A DNA stretch of 64,000 bases from Choristoneura fumiferana. Its lineage: Eukaryota > Arthropoda > Insecta > Lepidoptera > Tortricidae. Positions 31,226 through 44,545 of this stretch are shown one piece after another. The notes below the pieces were generated by a model. That model made no database searches. It was not told the DNA's origin and was given only the letters and a program-made list of their open reading frames with translations. The translations under genes and the position numbers were made by a program. Where the stretch lies: positions 9,426,751-9,490,750 of the forward strand of contig NC_133490.1 of the NCBI RefSeq assembly GCF_025370935.1, given 5' to 3'. Every line of letters starts with the position of its first letter. The first letter of the stretch is position 1.

Positions 31226-32169
31226 ATAAAAGGCGAGCGAAAAGATTCAATCTTGGTACTAGATTCAATTTCTTCAACTGTATCGTCTACATACACCACG
31301 CCTTTAAATTACAAGTCTGTCTACCCCACTCATGTTTTAAGATCGTATCAAACAAACGTAAGCGGCTTGGCAGCCGCAAACCACATTTTCTTCAAAAGAT
31401 CACAATACATGTTTTCGAAGACCCCTTGTCTATACAGTGTGTCTTATGATATGTAAGTATAAAATAAATCCCTAATTCCCGTGGTCATGACACATAAACT
31501 TGAGATCATTTACGGATTTAAAAGTTTTTTACGGAAAAAAATTTGAAAATTTTTACAGAAAATTTGAAAGTATAATAAGAGATTTTAACGACTATAAAAT
31601 ATAAACTTTTCTAATGTAACCTTAGCGCGATTACATCTCCTGGGATTAGATAAATCAATCATCAATTCTGAAATTTCGTGGTAATTTTTATGCAACAAAT
31701 TAAATTCACTATGTAATTTTGGGAATTAAGACGAAAATAACACTATTAAATAGACAAAATACTACTTACATAGCAACTGACTTCAAAAAAAAGGAGGAGG
31801 TTCTCAATTCGTCTGTATGTTTTTTTTGACAATACAACTGAAATACCTTAATTAAATTTGCAATAGACTGACTCGCACTTGACCAGTTTTCTTAAACATT
31901 TACATAAATTTTCCTTCAATATCCGACTCTTCTTCAGAGAATTAAGTATTTAAAAGTAGACACAACTCATTAATATAATAGAATAATTAAGCTGGAAAAT
32001 GTACGCAAACGCAAACCATTTTACATGTGGTTAGTAAGATGTTTGACTTTCTTAGGGTAACCACAAGCCTCTTACAAGGGTTCCATACATCCTGTCTGAA
32101 ATGGATTAAAAAATACGAAGAGAATTTTGCCTTTCATTATTTTAATCGAAATTTTATGTATTTTTGAGT

Positions 32170-32285
32170 GTATGTATGTATGTAAACTGTAAACTCTTTA
32201 TTGCACAAAATAAGTAGGTAACAAACACAATTGACTGACATTGAGATATATGTACAAAGGCAAACTTATCCCTTCTTCCTCTTCT
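32170..32285 (-). repeat. LINE 3' end (left arm)
   Basis: A minus-strand copy of the same 3' end (complement of AAGTTTGCCTTTGTACATAT and AATAAAGAGTTTACAG). It begins with a TATG microsatellite and is followed by a CTTCTT-rich tract. It mirrors about 49615-49730. Confidence 0.65.
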
Positions 32286-32339
32286 TCTTCTTTTTTTGTT
32301 CTTCTTTCTTCGTCCTTCTTCTTATTTGATGCCACTCAA

Positions 32340-35300
32340 AAATACATTAAATACATTTATGTATTTCAGATATCTTGGAAACGGCTTTGACGAATCCGAT
32401 GAACAATGTAGCTTGGTCTCGTCTCAATGTGCTCGGTCGCTCAGTTACTTGTATTTTATGACATTATTTTAAATTGTATGAATCAAGAGTAGGATATATC
32501 AACAAATACCTTCATGATTTAATGCCATTAAAATCGCACGCCGTATTCACCAAAAATAGTAGATTACTGACTTAACCCTTCCCGTGCTGGGGGCAGGTTA
32601 AACACAAAATTACAATGACAATGCGTTTGTGCAGTAACAGGCGTTGCGGTGGTGCTTTGTGATGTCTTGGATAATCCTATAGGGCTGGAAAGAGTCGATG
32701 GTTGACATATCGATGTAGCTTGCAAAAATCACGTCACGAAGTTATCCTTAGGTCTTTTTTCGTGACAAATAGCTGAGTGGCGGTCATTTTGGCTGGCTGG
32801 AATAGAAATGCAGTGTTTCTGTATGAGTATCGACTTTATCAGCTACTGAACCATTGTTCTTCTTATTTCAGCTATTGTCATTGATTTAAAAAAAATACAA
32901 TCATTTGTGTAACAACATGTGTAGGTATATAACCTAAGAAACTTCAAAAATCAAGTTTAATCGTTAAAAAAAAGGGATGTATACTCCAGTGATTCTGTGC
33001 CTATCCTGTCTGGTTGTTAAAAACCATAAAAAATAAAATGTACTGTATTGTTCGTCTTGTATGTATTCTGTTTTGAAATCTTTTAATTTATTATGCCATT
33101 CAAAGATGTTGAAAAATCTTTTTGTTTTTGAACATGTTAAAACTGCTGCAGAAAAGACTACCAATGTAAAGACATGTAAATGTATTTTATGCTTTCTAAT
33201 AAAAATCATGCAAAAGTTAGAAGCACCTAAATAAAATATATCATCATCATTAAGAAAATGCAAACTTTAAAAACGACGCACTAAAACCAAAATCTGAGAT
33301 ATAACAATTTTAAAAATACCTATTTACTTGTTTTGCAACACTTTCTATGGTTAACACTTTAGTAGCAAACTAAATATATCGATTAAATATTTATCGACAT
33401 CGACAACCCCCTTCGCATAAATCAAACACCAGATTGATGGTATTATGTCAACATGCACAATCACAATGCACTATTTTTGCATGATAAACCAAATGGATGT
33501 CAATTACTGAATAAAACATTAACTCCAATAAGCAGATGGCTCCTTAAATTTGTATGTGAGAAACATCCCCGATGGCCGAAGTAATTTGTCATTGCCAAAT
33601 CTAAAGATGCAGTAGAAATGTATGGAAATTTGAAGGATTAAGGTAATTTGCATGCTCTAGTTGTATCATGGGAGTCATGGGAACTAGTAGGTCTTGCTAA
33701 TGATCAGGCTAACGGTTTTGTATAAGACATTCTCGCTTTCGAAGATGCAATAATTTGTTAAAAAGATGAAGAAGTGAAAATATATGCAAATTGACTCATG
33801 AAAAATTATACATTACATACATTGTCAAGTGGACAAATTAATCAGTTGGTATATAAAAAACACTAGAAAAATAAGTACTTTCTAGCTGGACTTTTACTGG
33901 AGGTGTATAATGATAGACTATAAGATGAATGACCAGAACGGAAATACTTTATTATATTATATTTTCGTTGAGAAATACGAACGTAGTACATAGAAAAAAA
34001 TACTAGACTAAAAAAATAAAACAGTCATGATTTCCAAACTTTTCCAAACGGATAGAACGATTTTGGGTGCATTTTTTCACTTGCTAGTTAGGTTTCATGA
34101 AAATCAAATCGACGATTTTTAGGATACGACCTTTGAAACGACAATGTCAACTGTCAGTTTTTCTGAGTAGTTATAATTATACCTTATTTTTCGTCATTCG
34201 TAGCTCTTCTACACAACAGTTGATTATACGAGTAATAACATTTGATTAATCTATTACAGGCGGGATATAATAACAACTATAATCGGTAACACCTATTTCA
34301 ATCAAATCATTGTCAAGTTTTAGAATTGGTTCTGCGATTTTAAGTGTTAATAATATAATTGTCGCACTTCTTGTTAAACAATTAACCTGTCCTCTGCCAG
34401 AGGCACAAATTTGTGCCCAAATTCCTTTGATCCTGTTATCCTGGGAGATGACAGATTAAATCCAAAATAATCACGTTTCTAACCATGTAAATAAAAATTG
34501 CTTAATTCTTCTAACAATTTCGTATTTACCTTCAAACACCATCAGCTACTACCCACAATTACAATATGAATACAATCAATACCTCCAATACTTCACCGCA
34601 TCACTTCAACAATACTAAAGAGCTTATGAAAAGAATGGTAACAAGACGTACTTAAACCCTTTCGCACTTTTGACAAAGGACCAATACCCAATAATCCTAT
34701 AATAAGCTGTAGGGGTAGACATACCGACGAACAAAATGATGTATCGAAGAAGGGTGAAAATTTTAAAGCAGCTGGTGATTGAAACAAAAGGTGGTGAAAT
34801 TAAGATAGATACTTGTTCTTTGAAGAACAAATATTCTAATATCAAATAGATAAGTTAAAAAAACAGCAAAGATCAAAAATCAAATAAATTTATAAATGAG
34901 AAAGGCTGTAAAGATGCTTTGACGTTAGTTACTCAATAACGCAGTAAAGGTCAAACTAATTCATACGGAAGACTATGGAGGTAGTTGATGTCCTAATGTA
35001 GATATACCTACGATACAACTAGGATATATTTTACCCTGGAAATCTGCACAGTTTCAGTGGGATAGCAGTAAATGAATTCTTTGCAGACGAAGTCGCGGGC
35101 AATAGGAAGTCTTTATTGCAATAGATAAGCTACCAAGTCAACAAAACAATAAGATTTTTTTTTAGTTCATATTAAGCATGATAGATGTAAGTACAGAAAT
35201 AAATATAAAAACAAAATTAATTACCAGTAATGAATTAAAACTTAATCCTCAAATATTTAGTTCGGCTGGTGGTGAAAGTATGAGTGAACATAAAAAATCA

Positions 35301-37141
35301 AAAGCAAAGATATGTTTCAAACAATAATAAGTACCTAAGCAACGATAACGTGCAAGACAACTGCATATAAATCAATAATGAAGCAAGAAACTTCGGAAAA
35401 ACTAGGACCGTTTAGCATAAAAATGACAGTCAAACGGAAACCGCCGACAGTCAATCACAGCTATCATGGTCAGGGCAAAAAATATCCGGTTTCATAGCAA
35501 ACCATTGATCTATAGATCTTTATTGGCGCGGCGCACGCGTCCATTGTGATCAATAATCAATAACTCAATAAGTTATGATTGTCGCATGACCCATTATTGA
35601 TGAAATTTAATATTTTACGAAAGGGTTGCGCCTGCGCATGCAGCGTTCATGAAAAAGAGCAATTGTGTTATTGTACTCCCTAGTCGTCCGATAGGTGATT
35701 GGGTTGATGAAAATCTGACAGGGGTTGCTTTCGTACCTCAGGTCAGAAAATACACTATTATTATCTTCACTAGGTACAATGTTACAGTCAAAATCGATTA
35801 AATAATTCATAAAGCCGATTAAAAATGCATAACAAGAGTAATTTCTCTATATAAAAATAAAATTGGCCAAATAACTGAGTCTAGGAACATATAATTTTGT
35901 AAGCGAGCACTAAGGACTAGCTTTGCCGAATTCCCACGGGATATGGAGATCTGCACGAATAACGTAGTCACAGGCGTCATCTAGTTTAAAAAATAAATAA
36001 TAAAGTTATTCGCACTCATATGATAAAATCATGAAATATAAAAAATACATAAATACATAAATGTATTATTTTGTAACGTACTTACTAGAAAAATGACGGT
36101 TATCAAAAACAGTATGTAACGGTATACCACAAACAATACACCAAATTAATGCGGAAGTCCGTCCCCACATTCTCACAGTTTTTTTTTTAATTACGATCCA
36201 GCAGATGTTTTGTTCCTTAAAAAATAAAGCACCCGGAATCAAGTTCCTTAGAAAACTGCTAAATATTCACCAAACAATAAAGAAACGATGACTAGCGCAT
36301 CAGAACTGGATTCCGTTTAGATAAAAAATTGTGGGGACACTCCTTTTCTTACTTTAATTATTCAGTATTACACAAAAGATAAAAAAACTCACACGATACC
36401 AAAAGCATCGCTAATGATACTAACAATACACGTACAATTATTACTGTAGAAAAAAACCTGACCCCCAAACTAGTGAATCAAATTAAAAATTCCACTGTCT
36501 CTGAAATAAAGCTCAAAGTAAACACACATACTTAAGAAGACAGTCTTGAACTTTAATATGCAAAACCGTACGCAAATTTCGAGAAGGGCGACCATAACCA
36601 GATATGCAAATCTTCGTGCGAAGTTGAATGTAAAAAACAAATAGCGAAAAAACCGATGTATGAGAGAGTGATGAACATAAAAACAATTTTTGTATTGTCT
36701 AATGTGCATACATTAAAAGAGTCGACCCAGCGTTGTCCCTTGAGATACTCTTTCTCACAGACCATATGCAAATCGTCTACTTAATCTTTTATTTTAATGG
36801 CTTCTTATTATACTAAATCTTTTCAGGGTTGTATAGGGCGATCAGGAAAAGAAAGGGCATTTGAAAAATTAATGATACGATAGTATGCAAATTCATGTCT
36901 GTCTTAGTTTGCAGTGTGGGAATCTTCCTGGTTTTTTTAATAAGTTTTTTGAAGAACCGTTAGACGTAAAGTTTTTATCATAATTAATTGCCTGGGTTGC
37001 ATGTTGTGCAAGTCTTTATCACTTCGCAACGGTTAGGGCACGTTTTTATTTAAATTAGTAATTGCACTTAAATACTTGAGTATTTGACTTGAAGTTACAT
37101 AGGTAGTTGGTAACATTTTGATAGATATCTTATAATTAGCA
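32340..37141. other. Long left-arm stretch without supported gene
   Basis: AT-rich DNA mirrored at 44545-49380. Several short open frames exist, for example 35607-35810 on the minus strand, which survives in the other arm with one residue changed. None shows a family pattern, splice sites or codon bias. No TE terminus is recognised. Confidence 0.4.
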
Positions 37142-37500
37142 GTGGCTATGGCTATGGAGAGGGCTATGCTCGGGGTTTCTCTGCGGGATAGAATTAGAAA
37201 TGATGATATCCGCAGTAGAACTAAAATTACCGACATAGCCCGAAGAATTGCGAAACTAAAGTGGCAGTGGGCGGGGCACATTGCTCGCAGGACTGATGGC
37301 CGATGGGGTCAGAAGGTTCTCGAATGGCGTCCGCGGACCGGGAGACGAGCTGTCGGTAGGCCTCCAACAAGATGGAGCGACGACTTGGTTAAGATCGTGG
37401 GATCGCGGTGGATGCGGAAAGCACAACACCGGTCTGAGTGGAGAGCCTTGGGGGAGGCCTATGTCCAGCAGTGGACGTCTTTCGGCTGACATGATGAAGT
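37142..37500 (+). pseudogene. RTE-type LINE C-terminal fragment (left arm)
   Basis: The open frame starts MAMAMERAMLGVSLRDRIRN and contains LKWQWAGHIARRTDGRWG, VLEWRPRTGRRAVGRPPTRW and finally LGEAYVQQWTSFG, the intact C-terminus of an RTE-like reverse transcriptase. The catalytic core is absent, so it is a 5'-truncated insertion. The mirrored copy at 44196-44543 differs by only about two residues. Confidence 0.85.
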
Positions 37501-37599
37501 GATTTAAAAAATACTCAACAAAAAGTGTCAAATTTTTATTTTTTACTTATTATTTGTCTGTGTCCCAAATATATTTTTTTCATTTCAATTGTCATATCC

Positions 37600-37890
37600 T
37601 CGTGAGGGGTTCATATCAGCTCGCATACTTATTAAAAGTCCGAATGTAATGTTTGTCAGAATGAATCGTTTGTCATAACTCTTTTTTTCTCTGAATCCAG
37701 TATTTTTTTATTTATAATAAATTTAATAAGTAATTTACATTAATAATTGTTCAGAATTGTTATAAAACAAACCTAACCTAACCTATAGTTTTCTATAGGA
37801 TGACCATTTAAAATTTTCAGAAAAATGTAAGGTTTCAGTGAGACAAAAATTATGGCAAACGATGATTCGGTCAAAAATACGGTATGACCA
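37600..37890 (-). repeat. Dispersed repeat R5 (left arm)
   Basis: A minus-strand copy of the R5 block order seen at 2946-3185, including the complements of AACAATTCTGAACAATTA and of TATAGAAAACTATAGGTTAGG. It mirrors 43790-44085. Confidence 0.65.
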
Positions 37891-39740
37891 GCGAAGAGTA
37901 TGCGAACTTTGGTGCTCCCCCTCGTGAGTCCTTGCGTACTTTATAAAGAACAAATTGACACTAAGAATAAAGGGCGAATGTACTTCATAAAGCACAATTG
38001 TTCATTGAATAAAAAATTCAAGAATGTTGAAATAGTACCCAAAATAACAAAGCTAACTACTTACTACTTTATCTATTAAAATAACTAAGGACTGCAACCC
38101 CTACACATTTATTTTGAGTAAAAAAGTGAACCGATGCTTTTAACCAGATTAGAAAGGGATAATATCAAAATACGATAGTCAGCATATTCTTAAACTTAGA
38201 TTTTCAACATTTTTGTTAAGGTCAAAGCTATAATTAAACCAACCGAATATGCTATACACATATCCAATAACCTATTTCAACAATAAACAAGATATTTTAA
38301 CAAGTTTTAATAACAATATTAAACATGCAAATAAAATCTCCTTACATACCTACTAAACCTGCACCAAACGAAAAATTACAATAAAAAGCTAAAGCATTGT
38401 ATAACATTACTAGCGACATCTAGTTTGCGTGAGTGGAACTCCACTAGTTCAGCCGAATCGTTCTAGATGGCGTTACTGGTTCATTGATCTATAGATCTTG
38501 GAATAGGAGTTTGTTGCATTACAAGCATACTTAGGTATGGAATGACTGCGACGGTTATTGTTTATTTGCTTATGAAACTAGTATCTAGTATCAATCAAAC
38601 CACTGAACCGTGACCGATTGTGGAACCATTTCACAGAAAATGTTAAAGTGGCATCGTATTATCTAACAAAGAATGCATTAATGATACATTCAATGATAAC
38701 GTTTTAGGGTGAGTTATTTATAAGTTTTTTAGAACTTCAATATTTTTCCCTTATTTTCCCATACTTACTGTGCAAATCAGCTAAGACGATGCGACACCTA
38801 CCTACATCTTAACATGTTAATCATATAATTCGTAAGGACATTGTAAGTATAAAAGTACTAATTACCTAATACTTACACATATTTGTTTAGTTTTTTTGGA
38901 CATAATTCGCTAGCTTTGTTTTTAACTCGATAAAAGTTGTGGTTTTCTTACAATAGACATTAAATCTTTAAAAGATAATGAAGTGATCCGATTTTAAGAA
39001 CACAAAATCAATCTCCACAAGCAACGTTTCTTTGTGGAAACAAAAAATCTGTTAGCAACACGTAATACATACAACATCATCAATTTATTTACACTAAAGC
39101 AACAAAACTTTCAATAGCAAACTTCAATCAAACAAAAAAGGCTGTACAGAATACGTCGCGAGCGCACACGCACACACGCACACCGTGTTGGCGTAAGTCA
39201 AGTTCACCCACACAGATGTGCGTCGATGAAAAATGACTCGAGCCATGTGGTAGTTCGTTGTCGAGTATTTTGACGAATTCCGAATAGACCTCAGTGTGCG
39301 TTATGTCAGTAAGGCTGAGAGCTTGGGCATGTATTTATGTATAACCCACTGTTGGGTAAACTTTTTATGAAGTCTGTGTTAGTTTGAAGATAAAGTGGCT
39401 TATTTTTATACTATGTTGCATTCTGTTGCTAAATATGTAGTGAGAGAGAAAATAAGCTTGCAAGACACCTGGTGGGAAGGTATTACCGCTGCTCTTGGAT
39501 ACCCGCAACACAGTTATCACAGGTGCGTTGCAGGTCCTTTGATAGATTGATAGGCTCGTTTTTTAAAGATGCCTAAGTTGTAGTGTTCCGGGAATGTGGT
39601 TCTAGGTTCAAAGGTTACTTAAATGAAATGATCCTTCAAAGGTTATTTAATTAATGTCACTTTTGTACATCTGTTTGCCCTGTATTTTATTAATTTCATG
39701 TGTTTTGTGTTAAAAGAGTTAAACATAAATACATATAGTA

Positions 39741-40170
39741 TGGAAGATTGTACAACAAGAGCATAAAACGGGCCACTTTACCCGAGGCGTTCATATAGCA
39801 CACCCGAGCCGGTAGGAACTCTGGATTTTCAACTTTTCACTTTTCACTTCGATGGCGAGGAAATGAAATAGCAACAGTGGAAACAATGATTCACTTTCTA
39901 TGTACTTTTATTTTTTATGCATTATTATAATAATTCCATTATATTAATTACTGATTTATATGATTGATTTTAGTTTATATAAATTAAAAAATATTTTAAA
40001 AGTAATATAGAAACTTTTTTGTTTGTGGCTGTGGAACCCTGATACCTTGGTCTTGAGTTGGTATTAGAGGAAGATTTTATTTTATGTACTAGAGCATAAA
40101 AAGTCATTTTATGACGCCTTGACACGCATAAGCACGAACTTTACGAGCATGAGAAGTGAAAAATATTTTT
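39741..40170 (+). repeat. Dispersed repeat R4 (left arm)
   Basis: It has the blocks ACAACAAGAGCATAAAACG, TTTACCCGAGGCG, ATGGCGAGGAAATGAAATAG and CACGAACTTTACGAGCATGA in the same order as 7121-7552. It mirrors 41510-41965. Confidence 0.65.
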
Positions 40171-40530
40171 CATCACACTTACTCATCAATGACGTTATTC
40201 TATGCCTGTATACTAAAGACAATGGATTCAATTGTTCCCGCGGGAATTATGGATTTACGTATAGTTTTCCTCCCCAAGGGAGTTATGACTTTAGATTTAA
40301 AAAGTTAGTAGGTACGTCATTTTAGACTAAAAGGTTTCAAGTCAGCAACGTTTTATTTACATCTTTAAAACTTGATATAACTATTTTAACCATGAAAATT
40401 TGCCACGCTTCATGAAACTTCGATATTTTTATATATTAAAATTTTATCAAATTGTTTTGCATTCATTTTAGTAAATATTTTTTTTAGCATGTTGAATTAT
40501 CTTGGTAGACGACTCGAAGAAAGTGACAAT

Positions 40531-40657
40531 CAGGGGAGCTACCACGAAATTTGAAAATCGAAGTTCATATCGTTTTCCTGACGTTAATATATTTTAATAC
40601 AGAGTGAGAGGGACGGTACGATACGAACTTGGATTTTCGAATTTTGTAGTAGCCCTG
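40531..40657. mobile_element. MITE at the palindrome axis
   Basis: The left end CAGGGGAGCTACCACGAAAT with AAAATCGAAGTTCATATCG is matched in inverse by CGATACGAACTTGGATTTTCG and TTTGTAGTAGCCCTG. It is about 127 bp and able to fold into a hairpin. The right arm begins inside the mirror copy of this element (41079-41152), so the arm homology ends within it. Confidence 0.7.
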
Positions 40658-40978
40658 TATTGGCGTGTAGCCATATTTCAGTCGGTTGTTTTCATAGCAT
40701 CTTGCTGTGAATTGCAACAAAATTGGACACAAAATAATTTAATTTTTTGCATTTTTTCTTCGCAATGTAATTGAAAATCATTGTATGTATCACGGGCGCG
40801 TAAGGATTACAAACTCGCGGTCATTAAAAGCCATTCTAAATAGACTCTCGTTAGTAATCCCCTTCTACGCCCCTTAATGCACAATGTACTATTCATTTTA
40901 TGAAGCCACATTATCCTTATTAACATAGGCTGCTTATTTACCACGGGCATGTAAAAATTCCGCGGGACTTAGACTAAG
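40605..40978. other. Unpaired spacer before the gap
   Basis: Left-side sequence with no counterpart in the right arm, ending at the run of N. It contains the second half of the axis MITE and otherwise unrecognised DNA. Confidence 0.8.
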
Positions 40979-41078
40979 NNNNNNNNNNNNNNNNNNNNNN
41001 NNNNNNNNNNNNNNNNNNNNNNNNNNNNNNNNNNNNNNNNNNNNNNNNNNNNNNNNNNNNNNNNNNNNNNNNNNNNNN
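40979..41078. other. Assembly gap of exactly 100 N
   Basis: One hundred consecutive N. The round length indicates a placeholder for a scaffold join of unknown size rather than a measured gap. It sits at the axis of the inverted duplication. Confidence 0.99.
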
Positions 41079-41509
41079 CTCGTATTAAATAATATTAACG
41101 TCAGGAAAACGATATGAACTTCGATTTTCAAATTTCGTGGTAGCTCCCCTGATTGTCACTTTTTCTTCGAGTCGTCTACCAAGATAATAGAACCGTGTTA
41201 AGTTTAGAATTCGAAAGGTCTTACGGCCAGATTATTCCAACATGCTTAAAAATTTCATGAAGCGTGGCAAATTTTTATTGGTGTAAAATTAGGTTATATC
41301 TAAGTTTTAAAGATGTAAATAAAACGTTGGCTGACTTGAAACCTTTTTAGTCTGAAATGACGTACCTACTTACTTTTTAAATCTAAAGTCATAACTCCCT
41401 TGGGGAGGAAAACTATACGTAAATCCATAATTCCCGCGGGAACAATTGAATCCATTGTCTTTTAGTATACAGGCATGGAATAACGTCATTGACGAGTAAG
41501 TGTGATGAA

Positions 41510-41965
41510 AAATATTTTTTCACTTCTCATGCTCGTAAAGTTCGTGTTTATGCTGTATCAAGGCGCCATTAAATTACTTTTTATGCTCTAGTACATAAAA
41601 TAAAATCTTCCTCTAATACCAATTCAAGACCAAGGTAATCAGGTGTCAACAGCCACAAAAAAAAGTTTCTATATTAAGTAAATTTAAATATTTTTTAATT
41701 TATATAAAACTAAAAAAATCAATCAATAATAAATCAGTAAAATTAAAATAATGGAATTATTATAATAATGCATAAAAAGTAAAAGGTACATAGAAAGTGA
41801 ATCATTGTTTCCACTGTTGCCATTTCATTTCCTCGCCATCGAAGTGAAAAGCAGAGTGTAAAACTCGAGCATTAAACCCATTTTCCCCTCACGGGTTTTA
41901 TCCATACGACTGCATAATGAACGCCTCGGGTAAAGCCCGTTTATGCTGTACAATCTACTGTATTT
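41510..41965 (-). repeat. Dispersed repeat R4 (right arm)
   Basis: Mirror of 39741-40170, with small indels such as CTCGAGCATTAAACCCATTT around 41863, which the left copy lacks. Confidence 0.65.
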
Positions 41966-43789
41966 ATATGTTAACTCTTTTTTTAACACAAAACACATGA
42001 AATTAATAAAATACAGGGCAAACAGATGTACAAAAGTGACATTAATTAAATAACCTTTGAAGAGATCTTTGATCATTCATGTTAAGTAACCTTTGAACCT
42101 AGAACCACATTCCCGGAACACTACAACTTAGACATCTTTAAAAAACGAGCCTATCAATCTATCAAAGGACCTGCAACGCACCTGTGATAACTGTGTTGCG
42201 GGTATCCAAGAGCAGCGGTAATACCTTCCCACCAGGTGTCTTGCAAGCTTATTTTCTCTCTCACTACATATTTAGCAACAGAATGCAACATAGTATAAAA
42301 ATAAGCCACTTTATCTTCAAACTAACACAGACTTCATAAAAAGTTTACCCAACAGTGGGTTATACATAAATACATGCCCAAGCTCTCAAGCCTTACTGAC
42401 ATAACGCACACTGAGGTCTATTCGGAATTCGTCAAAATACTCGACAACGAACTACCACATGGCTCGAGTCATTTTTCATCGACGCACATCTGTGTGGGTG
42501 AACTTGACTTACACCAACACGGTGTGCGTGTGTGCGTGTGCGCTCGCGACGTATTCTGTACAGCCTTTTTTGTTTGATTGAAGTTTGCTATTGAAAGTTT
42601 TGTTGCTTTAGTGTAAATAAATTGATGATGTTGTATGTATTACGTGTTGCTAACAGATTTTTTGTTTCCACAAAAAAAAGTTGCTTGTGGAGATTGATTT
42701 TGTGTTCTTAAAATCGGATCACTTCATTATCTTTTAAAGATTTAATGTCTATTGTAAGAAAACCACAACTTTTATCGAGTTAAAAACAAAGCTAGCGAAT
42801 TATGTACAAAAAACTAAACAAATATGTGTAAGTATTAGGTAATTAGTACTTTTATACTTACAATGTCCTTACGAATTATATGATTAACATGTTAAGATGT
42901 AGGTAGGTGTCGCATCGTCTTAGCTGATTTGCACAGTAAGTATAGGAAAAATAAGGGAAAAATATTACAATTCTTTATTACTCACCCTAAAACGTTCAAA
43001 TTGAATGTATCATTAATGCATTCTTTGTTAGATAATACGATGCCACTTTAACATTTTCTGTGAAATAGTTCCACAATCGGTCACGATTCAGTGGTTTGAT
43101 ACTAGTTTCATAAGCAAATAAACAATAACCGTCGCAGTCATTCCATACCTAAGTATGCTTGTAATGCAACAAACTCCTATTCCAAGATCTATAGATCAAT
43201 GAACCAGTAACGCCATCTAGAACGATTCGGCTGAACTAGCGGAGTTCCACTCACGCAAACTAGATGTCGCTAGTAATGTTATACAATGCTTTAGCTTTTT
43301 ATTGTAATTTTTCGTTTGGTGCAGGTTTAGTAGGTGTAAGGAGATTTTATTTGCATGTTTAATATTGTTATTAAAACTTGTTAAAATATCTTGTTTATTG
43401 TTGAAATAGGTTATTGGATATGTGTATAGCATATTCGGTTGGTTTAATTATAGCTTTGACCTTAACAGAAATGTTGAAAATCTAAGTTTAAGAATATGCT
43501 GACTTTCGTATTTTGATATTATCCCTTTCTAATCTGGTTAATAGCATCGGTTCACTTTTTTAGTCAAAATAAATGTGAAGGGGTTGCAGTCCTTAGTTAT
43601 TTTAATAGATAAAGTAGTAAGTAGTTAGCTTTGTTATTTTGGGTATTATTTCAACATTCTTGTTTTTTTTTATTCAATGAACAATTTGTGTTTTATGAAG
43701 TACATTCGCCCTTTATTCTTAGTGTCAATTTGTTCTTTATAAAGTACGCAAGGACTCACGAGGGGGAGCGCCAAAGTTCGCATACTCTT

Positions 43790-44085
43790 CGCTGGTTATA
43801 ACGTATTTTTGTCCGAATCATCGTTTGCCATAATTTTTGTCTCACTGAAACCTTACATTTTTCTGAAATTTTTAAATTGTCATCCTATAGAAAACTATAG
43901 GTTAGGTTAGGCTTGTTTTATAACAATTCTGAACAATTATTAATGTTAATTACTTATTAAATTTATTATAAATAAAAAAATACTGGATTCAGAGAAAAAA
44001 GAGTTATGACAAACGATTCATTCTGACAAACATTACATTCGGACTTTCAATAAGTATGCGAGTCGATATGGACCCCTCACGAGGA
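43790..44085 (+). repeat. Dispersed repeat R5 (right arm)
   Basis: Mirror of 37600-37890, in the same orientation as the single-copy relative at 2946-3185. Confidence 0.65.
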
Positions 44086-44192
44086 TATGACAATTGAAAT
44101 GAAAAAAATATATTTGGGACACAGACAAATAATATTAAGTAAAAAATAAAAATTTGACACTTTTTGTTGAGTATTTTTTAAATCACTTCATC

Positions 44193-44545
44193 ATGTCAGC
44201 CGAAAGACGTCCACTGCTGGACATAGGCCTCCCCCAAGGCTCTCCACTCAGACCGGTCTTGTGCTTTCCGCATCCACCGCGATCCCGCGATCTTAACCAA
44301 GTCGTCGCTCCATCTTGTTGGAGGCCTACCGACAGCTCGTCTCCCGGTCCGCGGACGCCATTCGAGAACCTTCTGACCCCATCGGCCATCAGTCCTGCGA
44401 GCAATGTGCCCCGCCCACTGCCACTTTAGTTTCGCAATTCTTCGGGCTATGTCGGTAATTTTAGTTCTACTGCGGATATCATCATTTCTAATTCTATCCC
44501 GCAGAGAAACCCCGAGCATAGCCCTCTCCATAGCCATAGCCACTG
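44193..44545 (-). pseudogene. RTE-type LINE C-terminal fragment (right arm)
   Basis: Mirror of 37142-37500. The minus-strand frame 44196-44543 keeps all 115 codons open and ends LGEAYVQQWTSFG. The open frame on the opposite strand (44154-44429) is a shadow. Confidence 0.85.

Larger units (their letters stand above)
18233..40604 (+). repeat. Left arm of a giant inverted duplication
   Basis: From at least 18233 to 40604 the sequence is matched in reverse complement by 64000 back to 41079. Anchors (left with right): 19140 with 63110, 20000 with 61720, 25672 with 57552, 26720 with 56134, 30250 with 52495, 35607 with 46112, 37142 with 44543, 39300 with 42420. By eye the arms differ by scattered substitutions and by insertions or deletions private to one arm. 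The outer boundary is not visible, because the match is still running at base 64000. No exon is recognised within the arm. Confidence 0.95.

Noticed and set aside
35607..35810. A 67-codon minus-strand frame preserved in both arms with one residue changed
   Set aside because: Preservation is expected from the low divergence of the arms. There is no family pattern, splice context or codon bias.
37256..37531. Minus-strand frame opposite the RTE fragment
   Set aside because: It is a shadow of the GC-rich coding strand of the LINE fragment. The same holds at 44154-44429.
40934..41131. A 65-codon frame across the gap
   Set aside because: More than half of it is translated N, so it has no meaning.
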